A DNA stretch of 14,877 bases from Chloroflexota bacterium (GCA_022565075.1 JADFKG010000035.1:1-14877), one strand, 5' to 3'. Positions 8,442 through 14,877 are shown, numbered from the stretch's first letter. The notes: a model not told the origin generated them from the letters alone. A program made the numbers and translations.

Positions 8442-8478
8442 ACCGTATCAGATTACCGGTACCGTTCCGCGCGGTCAA
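8442..8478 (-). promoter_or_regulatory. Promoter region of rplY
   Basis: On the minus strand TTGACC (8478-8473) is followed after 17 bp by TAATCT (8455-8450), a good sigma-70 pair. Immediately downstream is a second, extended -10 word TGATACGGT (8450-8442), matching the word found before other genes in this window. Initiation would be near 8443 or 8435, leaving a leader of 13-22 nt. This separates rplY from the racemase-like gene upstream. Confidence 0.6.
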
Positions 8479-8493
8479 TCGAGTGTCGCTGTG

Positions 8494-9663
8494 CTACCCC
8501 GCCGCGCCGGCCTCTCGAAGCGAGGCGATCTCGTCCGCGCTGAGGCCGGCCTCGCCGAGCACTTCGTCGGTGTGCTCGCCGCGGGCCGGGCCCGTCGTGC
8601 GGACGGCGCCGGGCGTGTCGGAGAACTTGGGGGCGATGCCGACCTGCTTCACAGGGCCGAACTCCGGGTGCTCGATTTCGATCACCATCTCGCGGGCGAT
8701 GACGTGCGGGTCCTCGAACACTTCGTCCATCGCCAGGACCGGTCCGACGCAGATGTCGCGCTGGCGGAGCTCCTCGAACCACTCGTCGCGGGTCTTCTCC
8801 TTGAACTTCGCCCGCAGCCACTCGAACATCTCCGGGAACTTCTCGCGGTTGTTCTGGTGCGGGATGAACTCGTCGCAGCCCAGCGCCTGGCAGGTCTCCG
8901 ACCAGAACCAGGGCTCCAGGCTGCCGATGCTGAGCCACTTGCCGTCCGAGCATTCGTAGACGTGGTAGGCGGGGATGGCGCCGTTCAGGAAGTCGGCGCC
9001 GCGCTGCGGGACGTGCCCGGCGCTGAAGAACTGACCGGTCGCCATCGCCAGCAGCGAGGTGACGCCGTCGCTCATCGCCATGTCGATGCACTGGCCGCGG
9101 CCCGTCTTCTCCCGGGCGACGATGGCGGTGACGATGGCGAACGCGGCGTAGAGGCCGCCGCCGGCGAAATCGGCGATCACGTTCAGCGGGATCGCCGGCG
9201 GCTGTCCGGGCCAACCGATCGCCCCAAGCGCACCGCCGAGCGCGATGTAGTTGATGTCGTGTCCGACGAGGTTCGAGTAAGGGCCGGTCTGGCCGTAGCC
9301 GCTCAGCGAGCAGTAGACGATGCGCGGGTTGCGCTTCGAAACTGTCTCGTAGTCGACGCCGAGCCGCTTGACGACGCCGGGCCGGTAGCCCTCGATGACG
9401 ACGTCGGCGCCCTCGGCGAGCTTGAGGAACGCCTCCTGAGCGGACGCCTCCTTCAGGTTGAGGCCGATCGAGCGCTTGTTCCGTCGCAGTGGGTCGAACG
9501 CCCGCGTGCGCGCGCTCGCGCCCATGTCCATGCGGCGGCCGGCGCCGGGCGTGGCTTCGACGACGATCACGTCCGCTCCGAGATCGCCGAGGAGCATTGT
9601 GCAGTAGGGGCCCGGCGCGAGGCCGGACATGTCGAGGACGCGGATTCCCTCCAGCGGCATCAT
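8494..9663 (-). CDS. CaiB/BaiF family enzyme, alpha-methylacyl-CoA racemase-like
   Basis: A class III CoA-transferase fold protein of 389 residues. The residues point to the alpha-methylacyl-CoA racemase branch, which interconverts 2R/2S-methylacyl-CoA esters during breakdown of branched-chain or sterol-derived fatty acids. His135 is in GHDINYIALGG, Asp165 in VIADFAGGG and Glu250 in IGSLEPWFW. All three are at a constant +9 offset from the catalytic His126, Asp156 and Glu241 of the Mycobacterium tuberculosis racemase. The adjacent Asp136 is the position of the CoA-transferase nucleophile, so a transferase activity is not excluded. ATG at 9663 is chosen because AAGGAG lies 7 nt upstream; the frame extends to 9702 but without such a site. 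A cytosolic enzyme with its own promoter. Confidence 0.88.
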   Translation of the reverse strand: MMPLEGIRVLDMSGLAPGPYCTMLLGDLGADVIVVEATPGAGRRMDMGASARTRAFDPLRRNKRSIGLNLKEASAQEAFLKLAEGADVVIEGYRPGVVKRLGVDYETVSKRNPRIVYCSLSGYGQTGPYSNLVGHDINYIALGGALGAIGWPGQPPAIPLNVIADFAGGGLYAAFAIVTAIVAREKTGRGQCIDMAMSDGVTSLLAMATGQFFSAGHVPQRGADFLNGAIPAYHVYECSDGKWLSIGSLEPWFWSETCQALGCDEFIPHQNNREKFPEMFEWLRAKFKEKTRDEWFEELRQRDICVGPVLAMDEVFEDPHVIAREMVIEIEHPEFGPVKQVGIAPKFSDTPGAVRTTGPARGEHTDEVLGEAGLSADEIASLREAGAAG

Positions 9664-9697
9664 GGGCGTGCTCCTTCGTATGACCGTTTCGGAAGGC

Positions 9698-9727
9698 ATC
9701 ATGCTAAGCGCGTGCGACCAGTGTCAA
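9698..9727 (-). promoter_or_regulatory. Promoter of the racemase-like gene
   Basis: A perfect -35 TTGACA (minus strand, 9727-9722) lies 18 bp before CATGAT (9703-9698, 4 of 6). Start near 9691 leaves a leader of about 27 nt that includes the AAGGAG site before ATG 9663. Its -35 is 16 bp from the -35 of the divergent tRNA promoter. Confidence 0.6.
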
Positions 9728-9743
9728 CGCTGTGAGAGTTCGA

Positions 9744-9772
9744 TTGCCGCCGCACGGGCGTTCTGATACGAT
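9744..9772 (+). promoter_or_regulatory. Promoter of tRNA-Ala (and probably the T-box operon)
   Basis: TTGCCG (9744-9749), exactly 17 bp, then TACGAT (9767-9772) with the TGA extension (TGATACGAT). Predicted initiation is near 9779, five or six bases before the tRNA 5' end at 9785. No comparable promoter is found between here and the T-box leader. Confidence 0.75.
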
Positions 9773-9784
9773 GGCCGAACGGTT

Positions 9785-9860
9785 GGGGCTGTAGCTCAGT
9801 TGGGAGAGCGCCTCAATGGCATTGAGGAGGTCAGGGGTTCGAGCCCCCTCAGCTCCACCA
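9785..9860 (+). tRNA. tRNA-Ala (anticodon GGC)
   Basis: A complete 76-nt cloverleaf. Acceptor GGGGCTG pairs with CAGCTCC, including the G3:U70 wobble that is the alanine identity element. The D stem is GCTC/GAGC. The anticodon stem CCTCA/TGAGG (9811-9815/9823-9827) encloses loop ATGGCAT with anticodon GGC (9818-9820), reading GCC codons. The T stem is AGGGG/CCCCT with loop TTCGAGC. The CCA end is encoded (9858-9860), so no CCA addition is needed. It is followed after 16-26 nt by the T-box leader, with no terminator in between. Confidence 0.98.
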
Positions 9861-9876
9861 TTCCGAATCCTGGCAA

Positions 9877-10109
9877 AGGCTGCGACGAAGACTAGTACGG
9901 CCTGAACGCAGAGAGCCGGCGGTTCCGCAAGACGCGGACAAACGCTGCGAGCCGGCAGACAGGGCCCGAACTCACTTCTGAGCTCCGCCCGCGGAAGCGG
10001 GTGGCGGCACCGGCGCCCGTTATCGCGCCCCCGAGTGCTCTCCGCCCGAGGCGGAGGGAACCAGGGTGGTACCGCGGAGAACGGCCCTCCGTCCCTGTGG
10101 ACGGAGGGC
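9877..10109 (+). ncRNA. T-box riboswitch, leucine (CTC) specifier
   Basis: This leader RNA senses uncharged tRNA-Leu and controls transcription of the genes behind it. The stem I base is GAAG/CTTC (9887-9890/9975-9978), with a possible kink-turn extension GGCT/AGCT (9878-9881/9981-9984). The specifier loop has AGTA (9894-9897) on one side and GAA-CTC-A (9968-9974) on the other, so the codon is CTC, Leu. The distal stem carries the typical AGAGAGCCGG (9910-9919). Stem II is 9985-10007, a stem IIA/B-like hairpin is 10012-10029, and stem III is 10038-10058. The antiterminator comprises AGGG (10063-10066) with CCCT (10093-10096), the 7-nt bulge TGGTACC (10067-10073), and GCGGAG (10074-10079) with CTCCGT (10087-10092). 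Bulge TGGT complements the ACCA end of tRNA-Leu. The terminator at 10084-10109 is mutually exclusive with it. Confidence 0.95.
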
Positions 10110-10114
10110 TCTTT
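10084..10114 (+). terminator. Regulated terminator of the T-box leader
   Basis: GCCCTCCGTCC (10084-10094) and GGACGGAGGGC (10099-10109) form a perfect 11-bp stem with a 4-nt loop, followed by TCTTT. Its left arm is the same segment that completes the T-box antiterminator, so tRNA binding decides between them. The T tract is short, which suggests read-through even in the off state. Confidence 0.9.
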
Positions 10115-10128
10115 GATTAGGGAGCGAC

Positions 10129-10623
10129 ATGGACATATCGACGACCGACGAACTGGAGATAGTGGCCCGCCTGGTGCTGGCCGCCGCCGTCGGTGGCTTC
10201 GTCGGCCTGGAGCGTGAGCTGCGGGGTTATCCGGCCGGCATCCGCACATTGGCGCTCGTGGCGATCGGCGCGACGCTGTTCACGGAGATCTCGCAGCTGC
10301 TCGGTGGCAACGACCGCGTGGCGGCGCAGATCGTGACCGGTATCGGCTTCATCGGCGCCGGCCTGATCTTCCGCGAAGGCTACTCGGTGCGCGGTATCAC
10401 CACGGCGTCGACGATCTGGGCGGTCGCGGCGATGGGCATGGCGATCGGTCTGGAGCTCTACATCGTCGCGGTCGCTGGCGCTGTGCTCCTCTTCGTCGTA
10501 CTGGAGGCGCGGCCGCTCACAAGACGCGTCGAACGCGCCGTCGCGCCCAAGGAAGAGGTGCTGCGCCGCGTCCTGAGGCGAGATGACGAAGATGGAGACG
10601 AGCCGATCGAGGACGAGGACTGA
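10129..10623 (+). CDS. MgtC/SapB family membrane protein
   Basis: A small 164-residue inner-membrane protein of the MgtC/SapB/YhiD family. Family motifs: GGFVGLERELRG (22-33), AGIRTLALVAIGATLF (36-51), GIGFIGAGLIF (71-81) and GITTASTIWAVAAMG (89-103). Four hydrophobic segments lie at roughly 10-27, 38-57, 68-82 and 95-125. MgtC of Salmonella supports growth in low Mg2+ and modulates the F-type ATP synthase; the role of short stand-alone homologues is unclear. It lacks the C-terminal ACT-like domain of the pathogen proteins and ends in an acidic tail (DDEDGDEPIEDED). AGGGAG (10119-10124) lies 4 nt before the ATG. It is the first protein gene behind the leucine T-box, and its stop is one base from the leuS ATG. 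Confidence 0.93.
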   Translation: MDISTTDELEIVARLVLAAAVGGFVGLERELRGYPAGIRTLALVAIGATLFTEISQLLGGNDRVAAQIVTGIGFIGAGLIFREGYSVRGITTASTIWAVAAMGMAIGLELYIVAVAGAVLLFVVLEARPLTRRVERAVAPKEEVLRRVLRRDDEDGDEPIEDED

Positions 10624-10624
10624 C

Positions 10625-13087
10625 ATGGGACAGACGGCGGAACCCAGGACCGAACGCTACGACCCGTCGGCCGTGGAGAAGAAGTGGCAGCAGCGCTGGG
10701 AGGATGACGAGCTGCACCGCGTTGACCTGAACGCCCCCGGCGAGAAGTTCTACTTTCTCACGATGCTGCCCTACACGTCGGGCGACCTGCACGTCGGCCA
10801 CTGGTACGCGATGTCACCTTCGGACGCCGCGGCGCGCTACCGCCAGATGCGCGGTAAGCAAGTGTTCTTCCCGATCGGCTTCGACGCCTTCGGCCTGCCC
10901 GCCGAGAACGCCGCGATCAAGCACGGCATCCACCCTCGCAAGTGGACCTACGACAACATCGACCGCATGCGCGGCCAGCTGCGCCGCATGGGCGCGATGT
11001 TCGACTTCTCGCACGAAGCGATCTCCGCCGACCCGAAGTTCTATCGCTGGAACCAGTGGTTCTTCGTCAAGATGTTCGAGCGTGGCCTCGCCTACCGGAA
11101 GACGGCGCCGGTGAACTGGTGTCCCAGCGACCAGACGGTGCTGGCCAACGAGCAGGTGGTGAACGGTGAGTGCGAGCGCTGCGGCACGGCCGTCGTCCAG
11201 CGCGACCTGGAGCAGTGGTTCTTCCGCATCCGCGACTACGCCGACGAGCTTCTGGACTTCAGCGGCATGGACTGGCCGGACCAGGTCGTGGCGATGCAGA
11301 CGAACTGGATCGGTCGCTCCGAGGGGTTGGAGGCGAGCTTCGAGCTGGACGTTCCGGGCGTGGAAGAGAAGGAGATACGCGTCTTCACGACGCGCCCCGA
11401 CACGATCTTCGGCGTCACGTCGATGGTGCTGGCGCCGGAGCACCCGCTCGTGCCGCAGATCACGACGCCCGATCAGAAAGCTGAAGTGGAAGCATACATC
11501 GAGCAGGCGAGCCACCAGACAGAGATCGAGCGCCTCAACGTCGAGCGCGAGAAGACGGGTGTCTTTACCGGCGCCTACTGCGTCAACCGCTTCAACGGCG
11601 AGCGGGTCCCGATCTGGATCGCCGACTACGCGCTGCTCTGGTACGGCACCGGCGCCGTCATGGGCGTGCCCGCGCATGACGAGCGTGACTTCGCCTTCGC
11701 GAAGAAGATGGGCCTCGGCTGTCCGGTCGTGATCGCGCCGCCGGACTGGGACGGATCGCCCTTCGAAGAAGCGAACACGGAACCGGGGACGATGGTGAAC
11801 TCCGGCCGCTTCGATGGCCTGCCGAACGAAGAGGGCAAAGAGGCGATCACCGCCTACGCCGAGGAGCAGGGCTGGGGCAAACGGCAGGTAACCTACCGTC
11901 TGCGCGACTGGCTGATCTCGCGGCAACGCTACTGGGGCACGCCGATCCCGATCATCCACTGCCCGGCTGACGGGCCCGTGGCCGTTCCGGAGAGCGACCT
12001 GCCCGTCGTGCTCCCGGACGACGCCGAATTCGCCCCGACGGGCGAGTCTCCGTTGGCCAAGCACGAGGGCTTCGTCAACGTCGATTGCCCGAAGTGCGGC
12101 GGCCCCGCCAAGCGCGAGACCGACACGATGGACACGTTCATGGACTCCAACTGGTACTTCGTGCGCTACCTCAGCCCGGACTATGACGATGGCCCGGTCG
12201 ACCCGGAGCTGGCGAAGCGCTGGCTGCCCGTCGACCAGTACACAGGCGGCGCCGAGCACTCGGTCATGCACCTGCTCTACGCGCGCTTCTTCTGGAAGGT
12301 GATGCGCGACCTGGGCGTTGTGCAGGGCGACGAGCCGTTCAAGCGGCTGTTCAACCAGGGCCAGATACTCGGCCCGGACGGCCAGCGCATGTCGAAGTCG
12401 CGCGGGAACGTCGTCGCGCCGGACGAGCAGGTGGAGCGCTACGGTGCGGACGCCTTCCGCTGCTACCTGATGTTCATCGGGCCCTGGGAGGAAGGCGGGC
12501 CGATGAACCTCGAAGGGATCAGCGGCGTCTCGCGCTGGCTGAACCGCGCCTGGAACGTCGTCCTCCGCGAGCCGGCCTACGGTGACGCCGAGGGCTCGGC
12601 GACGAAGGCGCTGCGGCGGCTGACGCACCAGACGGTCAAGCGTGTGACGAAGGACGTTGAGGGGTTCCGCTGGAACACGGCGATCGCGGCCCTGATGGAG
12701 ATGGTGAACGGCCTGAGCCGCGCGCGCGAGAGCGGCCCGGTGGATCGCGGGGCGTGGAGCGAGGCGGTCGAGAAGATGATCCTGCTGATGGCGCCGCTGA
12801 CTCCGCACCTGGCCGAGGAGCTGTGGTCGCGCAGGGGCGGGACGTACAGCGTTCACCGCCAATCGTGGCCCGAGTGGGACGATGAGCTGGCGAGCGAGGA
12901 CGAGGTAACGCTCGTAGTGCAGGTCAACGGCAAGCTGCGCGACCGTATCGCCGTCCCCGCGGACATCGGCGAGGCTGCGGCCAAGGAGCTGGCGCTGGCC
13001 AGCGAGCGGGTGAGGAAGCACCTCGGCGGCAAGGAGCCGCGCAAGGTGATCTACGTGCCGGGCAAGCTCGTCAATATCGTCGTGTAG
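10625..13087 (+). CDS. leuS: Leucyl-tRNA synthetase
   Basis: Class Ia synthetase charging tRNA-Leu, 820 residues, bacterial type. The HIGH motif is HVGH (56-59) in PYTSGDLHVGHW, and the KMSKS motif is MSKS (589-592) in GQRMSKSRGN. The CP1 editing domain has the threonine-rich TTRPDTIFG (255-263) and the YGTGAVMGVPAHDERD block (340-355) with the conserved editing aspartate. CxxC pairs are seen in CERCG and CPKCG, as in zinc-ribbon insertions. A DxNWYFVRY block, the anticodon-binding helical domain and a C-terminal ubiquitin-like domain follow. ATG 10625 is chosen because it follows the mgtC-like stop by one base and the homology starts there. Control by the leucine-specifier T-box 515 bp upstream fits its product exactly. 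No terminator is seen after the stop. Confidence 0.98.
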   Translation: MGQTAEPRTERYDPSAVEKKWQQRWEDDELHRVDLNAPGEKFYFLTMLPYTSGDLHVGHWYAMSPSDAAARYRQMRGKQVFFPIGFDAFGLPAENAAIKHGIHPRKWTYDNIDRMRGQLRRMGAMFDFSHEAISADPKFYRWNQWFFVKMFERGLAYRKTAPVNWCPSDQTVLANEQVVNGECERCGTAVVQRDLEQWFFRIRDYADELLDFSGMDWPDQVVAMQTNWIGRSEGLEASFELDVPGVEEKEIRVFTTRPDTIFGVTSMVLAPEHPLVPQITTPDQKAEVEAYIEQASHQTEIERLNVEREKTGVFTGAYCVNRFNGERVPIWIADYALLWYGTGAVMGVPAHDERDFAFAKKMGLGCPVVIAPPDWDGSPFEEANTEPGTMVNSGRFDGLPNEEGKEAITAYAEEQGWGKRQVTYRLRDWLISRQRYWGTPIPIIHCPADGPVAVPESDLPVVLPDDAEFAPTGESPLAKHEGFVNVDCPKCGGPAKRETDTMDTFMDSNWYFVRYLSPDYDDGPVDPELAKRWLPVDQYTGGAEHSVMHLLYARFFWKVMRDLGVVQGDEPFKRLFNQGQILGPDGQRMSKSRGNVVAPDEQVERYGADAFRCYLMFIGPWEEGGPMNLEGISGVSRWLNRAWNVVLREPAYGDAEGSATKALRRLTHQTVKRVTKDVEGFRWNTAIAALMEMVNGLSRARESGPVDRGAWSEAVEKMILLMAPLTPHLAEELWSRRGGTYSVHRQSWPEWDDELASEDEVTLVVQVNGKLRDRIAVPADIGEAAAKELALASERVRKHLGGKEPRKVIYVPGKLVNIVV

Positions 13088-13107
13088 CGAGGTTTGGTGC
13101 CGGGGCG

Positions 13108-13113
13108 TATAAT
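13108..13113 (+). promoter_or_regulatory. Consensus -10 box of the final secreted-protein gene
   Basis: A perfect TATAAT. The best -35 at 17 bp is TAGCGA (13085-13090, 3 of 6), overlapping the leuS stop. Start near 13120 gives a leader of about 25 nt that contains a strong ribosome site. Confidence 0.55.
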
Positions 13114-13128
13114 CACGCACACACGTCA

Positions 13129-13138
13129 AAGGGGGTGA
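13129..13138 (+). promoter_or_regulatory. Strong Shine-Dalgarno that fixes a TTG start
   Basis: AAGGGGGTGA matches the anti-16S complement AAGGAGGTGA at 9 of 10 positions and lies 6 nt before TTG at 13145. No ATG or GTG is placed as well, so TTG is the likely start codon. Confidence 0.7.
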
Positions 13139-13144
13139 CGAATC

Positions 13145-13900
13145 TTGGGCCGTGTCCTGTTCGCCGGAACCGCCGCTGCGCTATCACTGTTGCGGTCGTT
13201 CCGACACTCACGTAAGCGCGCAGCTGTCATCTACGGGCTGCCCGTGGCGGTTGTTCTGTTACTCCTGGCGAGCCCGTGGGCAAGCGGCGGAAGCGTTCGC
13301 TCCGTGGATGCTGCCCGACCCGATGAGCCCTTCGAAGTACGATTACTCGCCGGCGCTGGCGAGGACGACGAGCCTTCCCCACCGGAGAGCATAGTGTACT
13401 CCATGTTGGAGGTCACTCAGGTTTCGAGCCCCCTCACCAGTCCGCTCGACCAGCTCACAGAGACACCGGCCTCAGCCGCCTTGCCGAGGCTCGTTCCGGG
13501 ACCAGCAGAATCATCGGCCGCCGAAGTCGACTCTAACGATGTGCCGCCCGGGCAGACGCTCTCAAGTGGCGGCGGTCAGGACCTGCAAGTCGAGCCTGCG
13601 GCAGCGTCGCTTCTGACTAGCTTCGCCGGGCTTAGTTCTGGTGACAACCCATTTGGCCTGATTCCGCCGGATCCTCAGTTAGCCGCCGGCCCCGGGCACC
13701 TAATTGAAATGATCAACGTGAGCGGGAAAATCTACGACAAGACCGGGACGGCAGTGACCTCCACGTTCAGCCTAGGGACGTTCTTTGGGGTCCCACCCGG
13801 TTACGACGAGACCGACCCAAAGGTGATCTATGACGCCGTGTCGGGTCGCTTTTTCTCCACCTACGTGTCCTTTTGTGATGACGCAACCCTCTTCTTGTGA
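13145..13900 (+). CDS. Secreted protein, N-terminal reading frame (broken by frameshift)
   Basis: A TTG-initiated frame of 251 codons. Residues 1-26 are basic and 27-42 hydrophobic (AVIYGLPVAVVLLLLA), a signal peptide or anchor. A Ser/Pro/Asp/Glu-rich, probably disordered, stretch runs to about 165. An ordered domain then begins with IPPDPQLAAGPGHLIEMIN (173-191) and continues with KIYDKTG, FSLGTFFG and DPKVIYDAVSGRFFSTYVS. This order is typical of large secreted proteins with a beta-propeller-like domain of unknown function. The frame ends abruptly at TGA 13898-13900, in the middle of that domain. The domain then continues in another frame. Codon choice is more mixed (TTA, CTA, AGA, ATA appear) than in leuS. 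Confidence 0.75.
   Translation: MGRVLFAGTAAALSLLRSFRHSRKRAAVIYGLPVAVVLLLLASPWASGGSVRSVDAARPDEPFEVRLLAGAGEDDEPSPPESIVYSMLEVTQVSSPLTSPLDQLTETPASAALPRLVPGPAESSAAEVDSNDVPPGQTLSSGGGQDLQVEPAAASLLTSFAGLSSGDNPFGLIPPDPQLAAGPGHLIEMINVSGKIYDKTGTAVTSTFSLGTFFGVPPGYDETDPKVIYDAVSGRFFSTYVSFCDDATLFL
13882..13900 (+). other. Frameshift junction inside the secreted-protein gene
   Basis: The downstream frame has a stop at 13879-13881 (TGA) and the upstream frame stops at 13898-13900, so any shift must lie in this 19-bp interval, which contains CCC (13887-13889) and CTCTTCTT. Restoring one missing base anywhere here joins the frames into a continuous protein. TGA overlaps GTG (13897-13899), so reinitiation is formally possible, but no Shine-Dalgarno precedes that GTG. 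Confidence 0.75.
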
Positions 13901-14877
13901 GCGATGAAGGACGTTTGCATCTGGCCGTGTCCACGACGAGTAACCCGTTGGATAGCTGGACCATCTACACTCTCATCATCGCAGGTGACCTTCCGGACTA
14001 CCCCGGGATCGGACTGACGGATGACAAGGTGACTGTTTCCTACAACAGATTCGATATTGACACTGCGTTGTACACCGGTGCCCAGACGGTAGTGTTTCAG
14101 AAGAGCGATCTCTTGGCCGGGCTTGCCGTCGGCGTCGCGGCTACCGCACCTGACCTGAGCCACTTCACGGTTCGGCCTGCCCATTCGCTTAGTGCGACTA
14201 CGACCCAGAACATGGCCTCTGTCGACGCTGGGTCTGCCACTTCACTGCACCTGTGGAAAATCACCGGCACCCCGGACGCCGCTAACCTTTCACTCATCCA
14301 TGTGGCCCATCCGGCGATTGGCAGTCTAGTCTCTCCCTGTCCCAGCGCAGGCCTCGCCTGCGCGGAACAATCAGGGACTTCTGCCCTCGTCGATAGCGGC
14401 GATAACAGAATACTCGAGGCGATTTGGCGAAACGGCAGCATGTGGGTGTCTGCGAACGGAGCCTGTTCTTGGTCCGGCGAGACAGCGATTCGGTCCTGCA
14501 TGAAGCTAATTGAAGTTGATACTTCAACGAACTCTATTCTGCAGGACGGTCTGTTCGGGAACTCCGGGACTTACTTCTACTATCCGGCGATACGGACGGA
14601 TTTAACTGGGAATCTTCATGTAGTGTATTCCCGGTCCTCAGCGTTTGAGTTCGTACAAACGAGGGTTGCCAGCCGGGATGCCGGAGATCCGGTGAACTCC
14701 TTAAGCTCCGACGTCCAGCTCAAGGCGGGTGAGATCGCGTACCTTCCCGGCTTTAGTTCGTCGCCTTATCGCTGGGGAGACTATCTCGGATCAGCTGTTG
14801 ATCCTAGCGATCCATCGACCGTCTGGGTCATAGGTCAGTATGCGAAGAACGACCTGTTCGAGCGGTGGGGTACCTGG
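13897..14877 (+). CDS. Secreted protein, C-terminal reading frame (partial, runs off the window)
   Basis: This frame is open from the junction to the last base, 327 codons from GTG 13897. It opens with VSDEGRLHLAVSTTSNPLDS, which is the expected continuation of the domain begun in the previous frame. DYPGIGLTDDKVTVSYNRFD, two cysteine pairs (CPSAGLAC and CSWSGETAIRSC), and SPYRWGDYLGSAVDPSDP then STVWVIGQYAK before the window end follow. The RWGDY...VDP block is typical near the end of this domain in secreted bacterial proteins of unknown function. With the preceding frame it makes one gene of at least 578 codons. Alone it lacks a signal peptide, so it would not be exported. Confidence 0.65.
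   Translation, partial: MSDEGRLHLAVSTTSNPLDSWTIYTLIIAGDLPDYPGIGLTDDKVTVSYNRFDIDTALYTGAQTVVFQKSDLLAGLAVGVAATAPDLSHFTVRPAHSLSATTTQNMASVDAGSATSLHLWKITGTPDAANLSLIHVAHPAIGSLVSPCPSAGLACAEQSGTSALVDSGDNRILEAIWRNGSMWVSANGACSWSGETAIRSCMKLIEVDTSTNSILQDGLFGNSGTYFYYPAIRTDLTGNLHVVYSRSSAFEFVQTRVASRDAGDPVNSLSSDVQLKAGEIAYLPGFSSSPYRWGDYLGSAVDPSDPSTVWVIGQYAKNDLFERWGTW

Noticed and set aside
8434..9735. 433-codon plus-strand frame opposite the racemase-like gene
   Set aside because: It is antisense to a gene with intact catalytic motifs, runs into the promoter region, and its composition is Arg/Ala/Asp/Leu low-complexity.
9861..9886. Separate promoter for the T-box leader in the tRNA-leader gap
   Set aside because: The only -10-like words there (around TTCCGAAT) are poor and no -35 fits at 16-18 bp; the tRNA promoter is far better.
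13088..13107. Terminator behind leuS
   Set aside because: No inverted repeat or T run is present in the short space before the next promoter.
10814..13129. 771-codon open frame on the minus strand opposite leuS
   Set aside because: It mirrors a perfectly conserved leuS, and its translation is Arg/His/Val/Leu-rich without any motif. Long antisense frames are expected in GC-rich coding DNA.
13882..13900. Programmed -1 ribosomal frameshifting
   Set aside because: No X-XXY-YYZ slippery heptamer and no evident downstream stem were found, so mutation or sequence error is more likely.

Overview
The window is a GC-rich bacterial chromosome segment carrying mostly housekeeping genes on both strands. 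The lineage is most likely Chloroflexota-like. This is an inference from four things seen together: a YvcK protein with a two-helix membrane extension, a CTC-type L25 with an acidic tail, a transcriptional T-box leader in a GC-rich genome, and many genes that start within a few bases of a -10 box. No 16S or other decisive marker is present.

Layout: (1) 1-325, minus strand, the start of a secreted protein resembling a subtilase prodomain, cut by the window edge. (2) 493-1182, a dienelactone-hydrolase family enzyme. (3) 1254-6056, a same-strand run gatB, yvcK, secG and a membrane-anchored family 5 solute-binding protein. (4) 6053-6649, a minus-strand lipoprotein that converges on the solute-binding gene and diverges from fmt (6716-7678). 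(5) 7732-9663, minus strand, rplY (L25/CTC) and an alpha-methylacyl-CoA racemase-like enzyme, with an intrinsic terminator after rplY. (6) 9744-13087, plus strand, a strong promoter, tRNA-Ala(GGC), a complete T-box riboswitch with a Leu (CTC) specifier, an MgtC/SapB-type membrane protein and leuS. (7) 13145 to the end, a secreted protein whose reading frame is broken near 13890.

The most interesting part is region 6. The T-box shows every diagnostic element: GAA-CTC-A specifier loop, stems II and III, a canonical antiterminator with a 7-nt TGGTACC bulge, and a competing 11-bp terminator. It sits only 16-26 nt behind the CCA end of tRNA-Ala, with no visible promoter of its own. The leucine-sensing operon therefore appears to be transcribed through a tRNA gene. 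Its first protein gene is an MgtC-like membrane protein, with leuS one base after its stop codon.

A second theme is promoter architecture. A repeated extended -10 word, TGATACGNT, lies upstream of at least four genes. gatB, yvcK, the lipoprotein and fmt have -10 boxes so close to the start codon that their mRNAs should be nearly or fully leaderless. Other genes (hydrolase, racemase, final secreted protein) have clear Shine-Dalgarno sequences. No CRISPR array, insertion sequence, prophage or defence system is visible.
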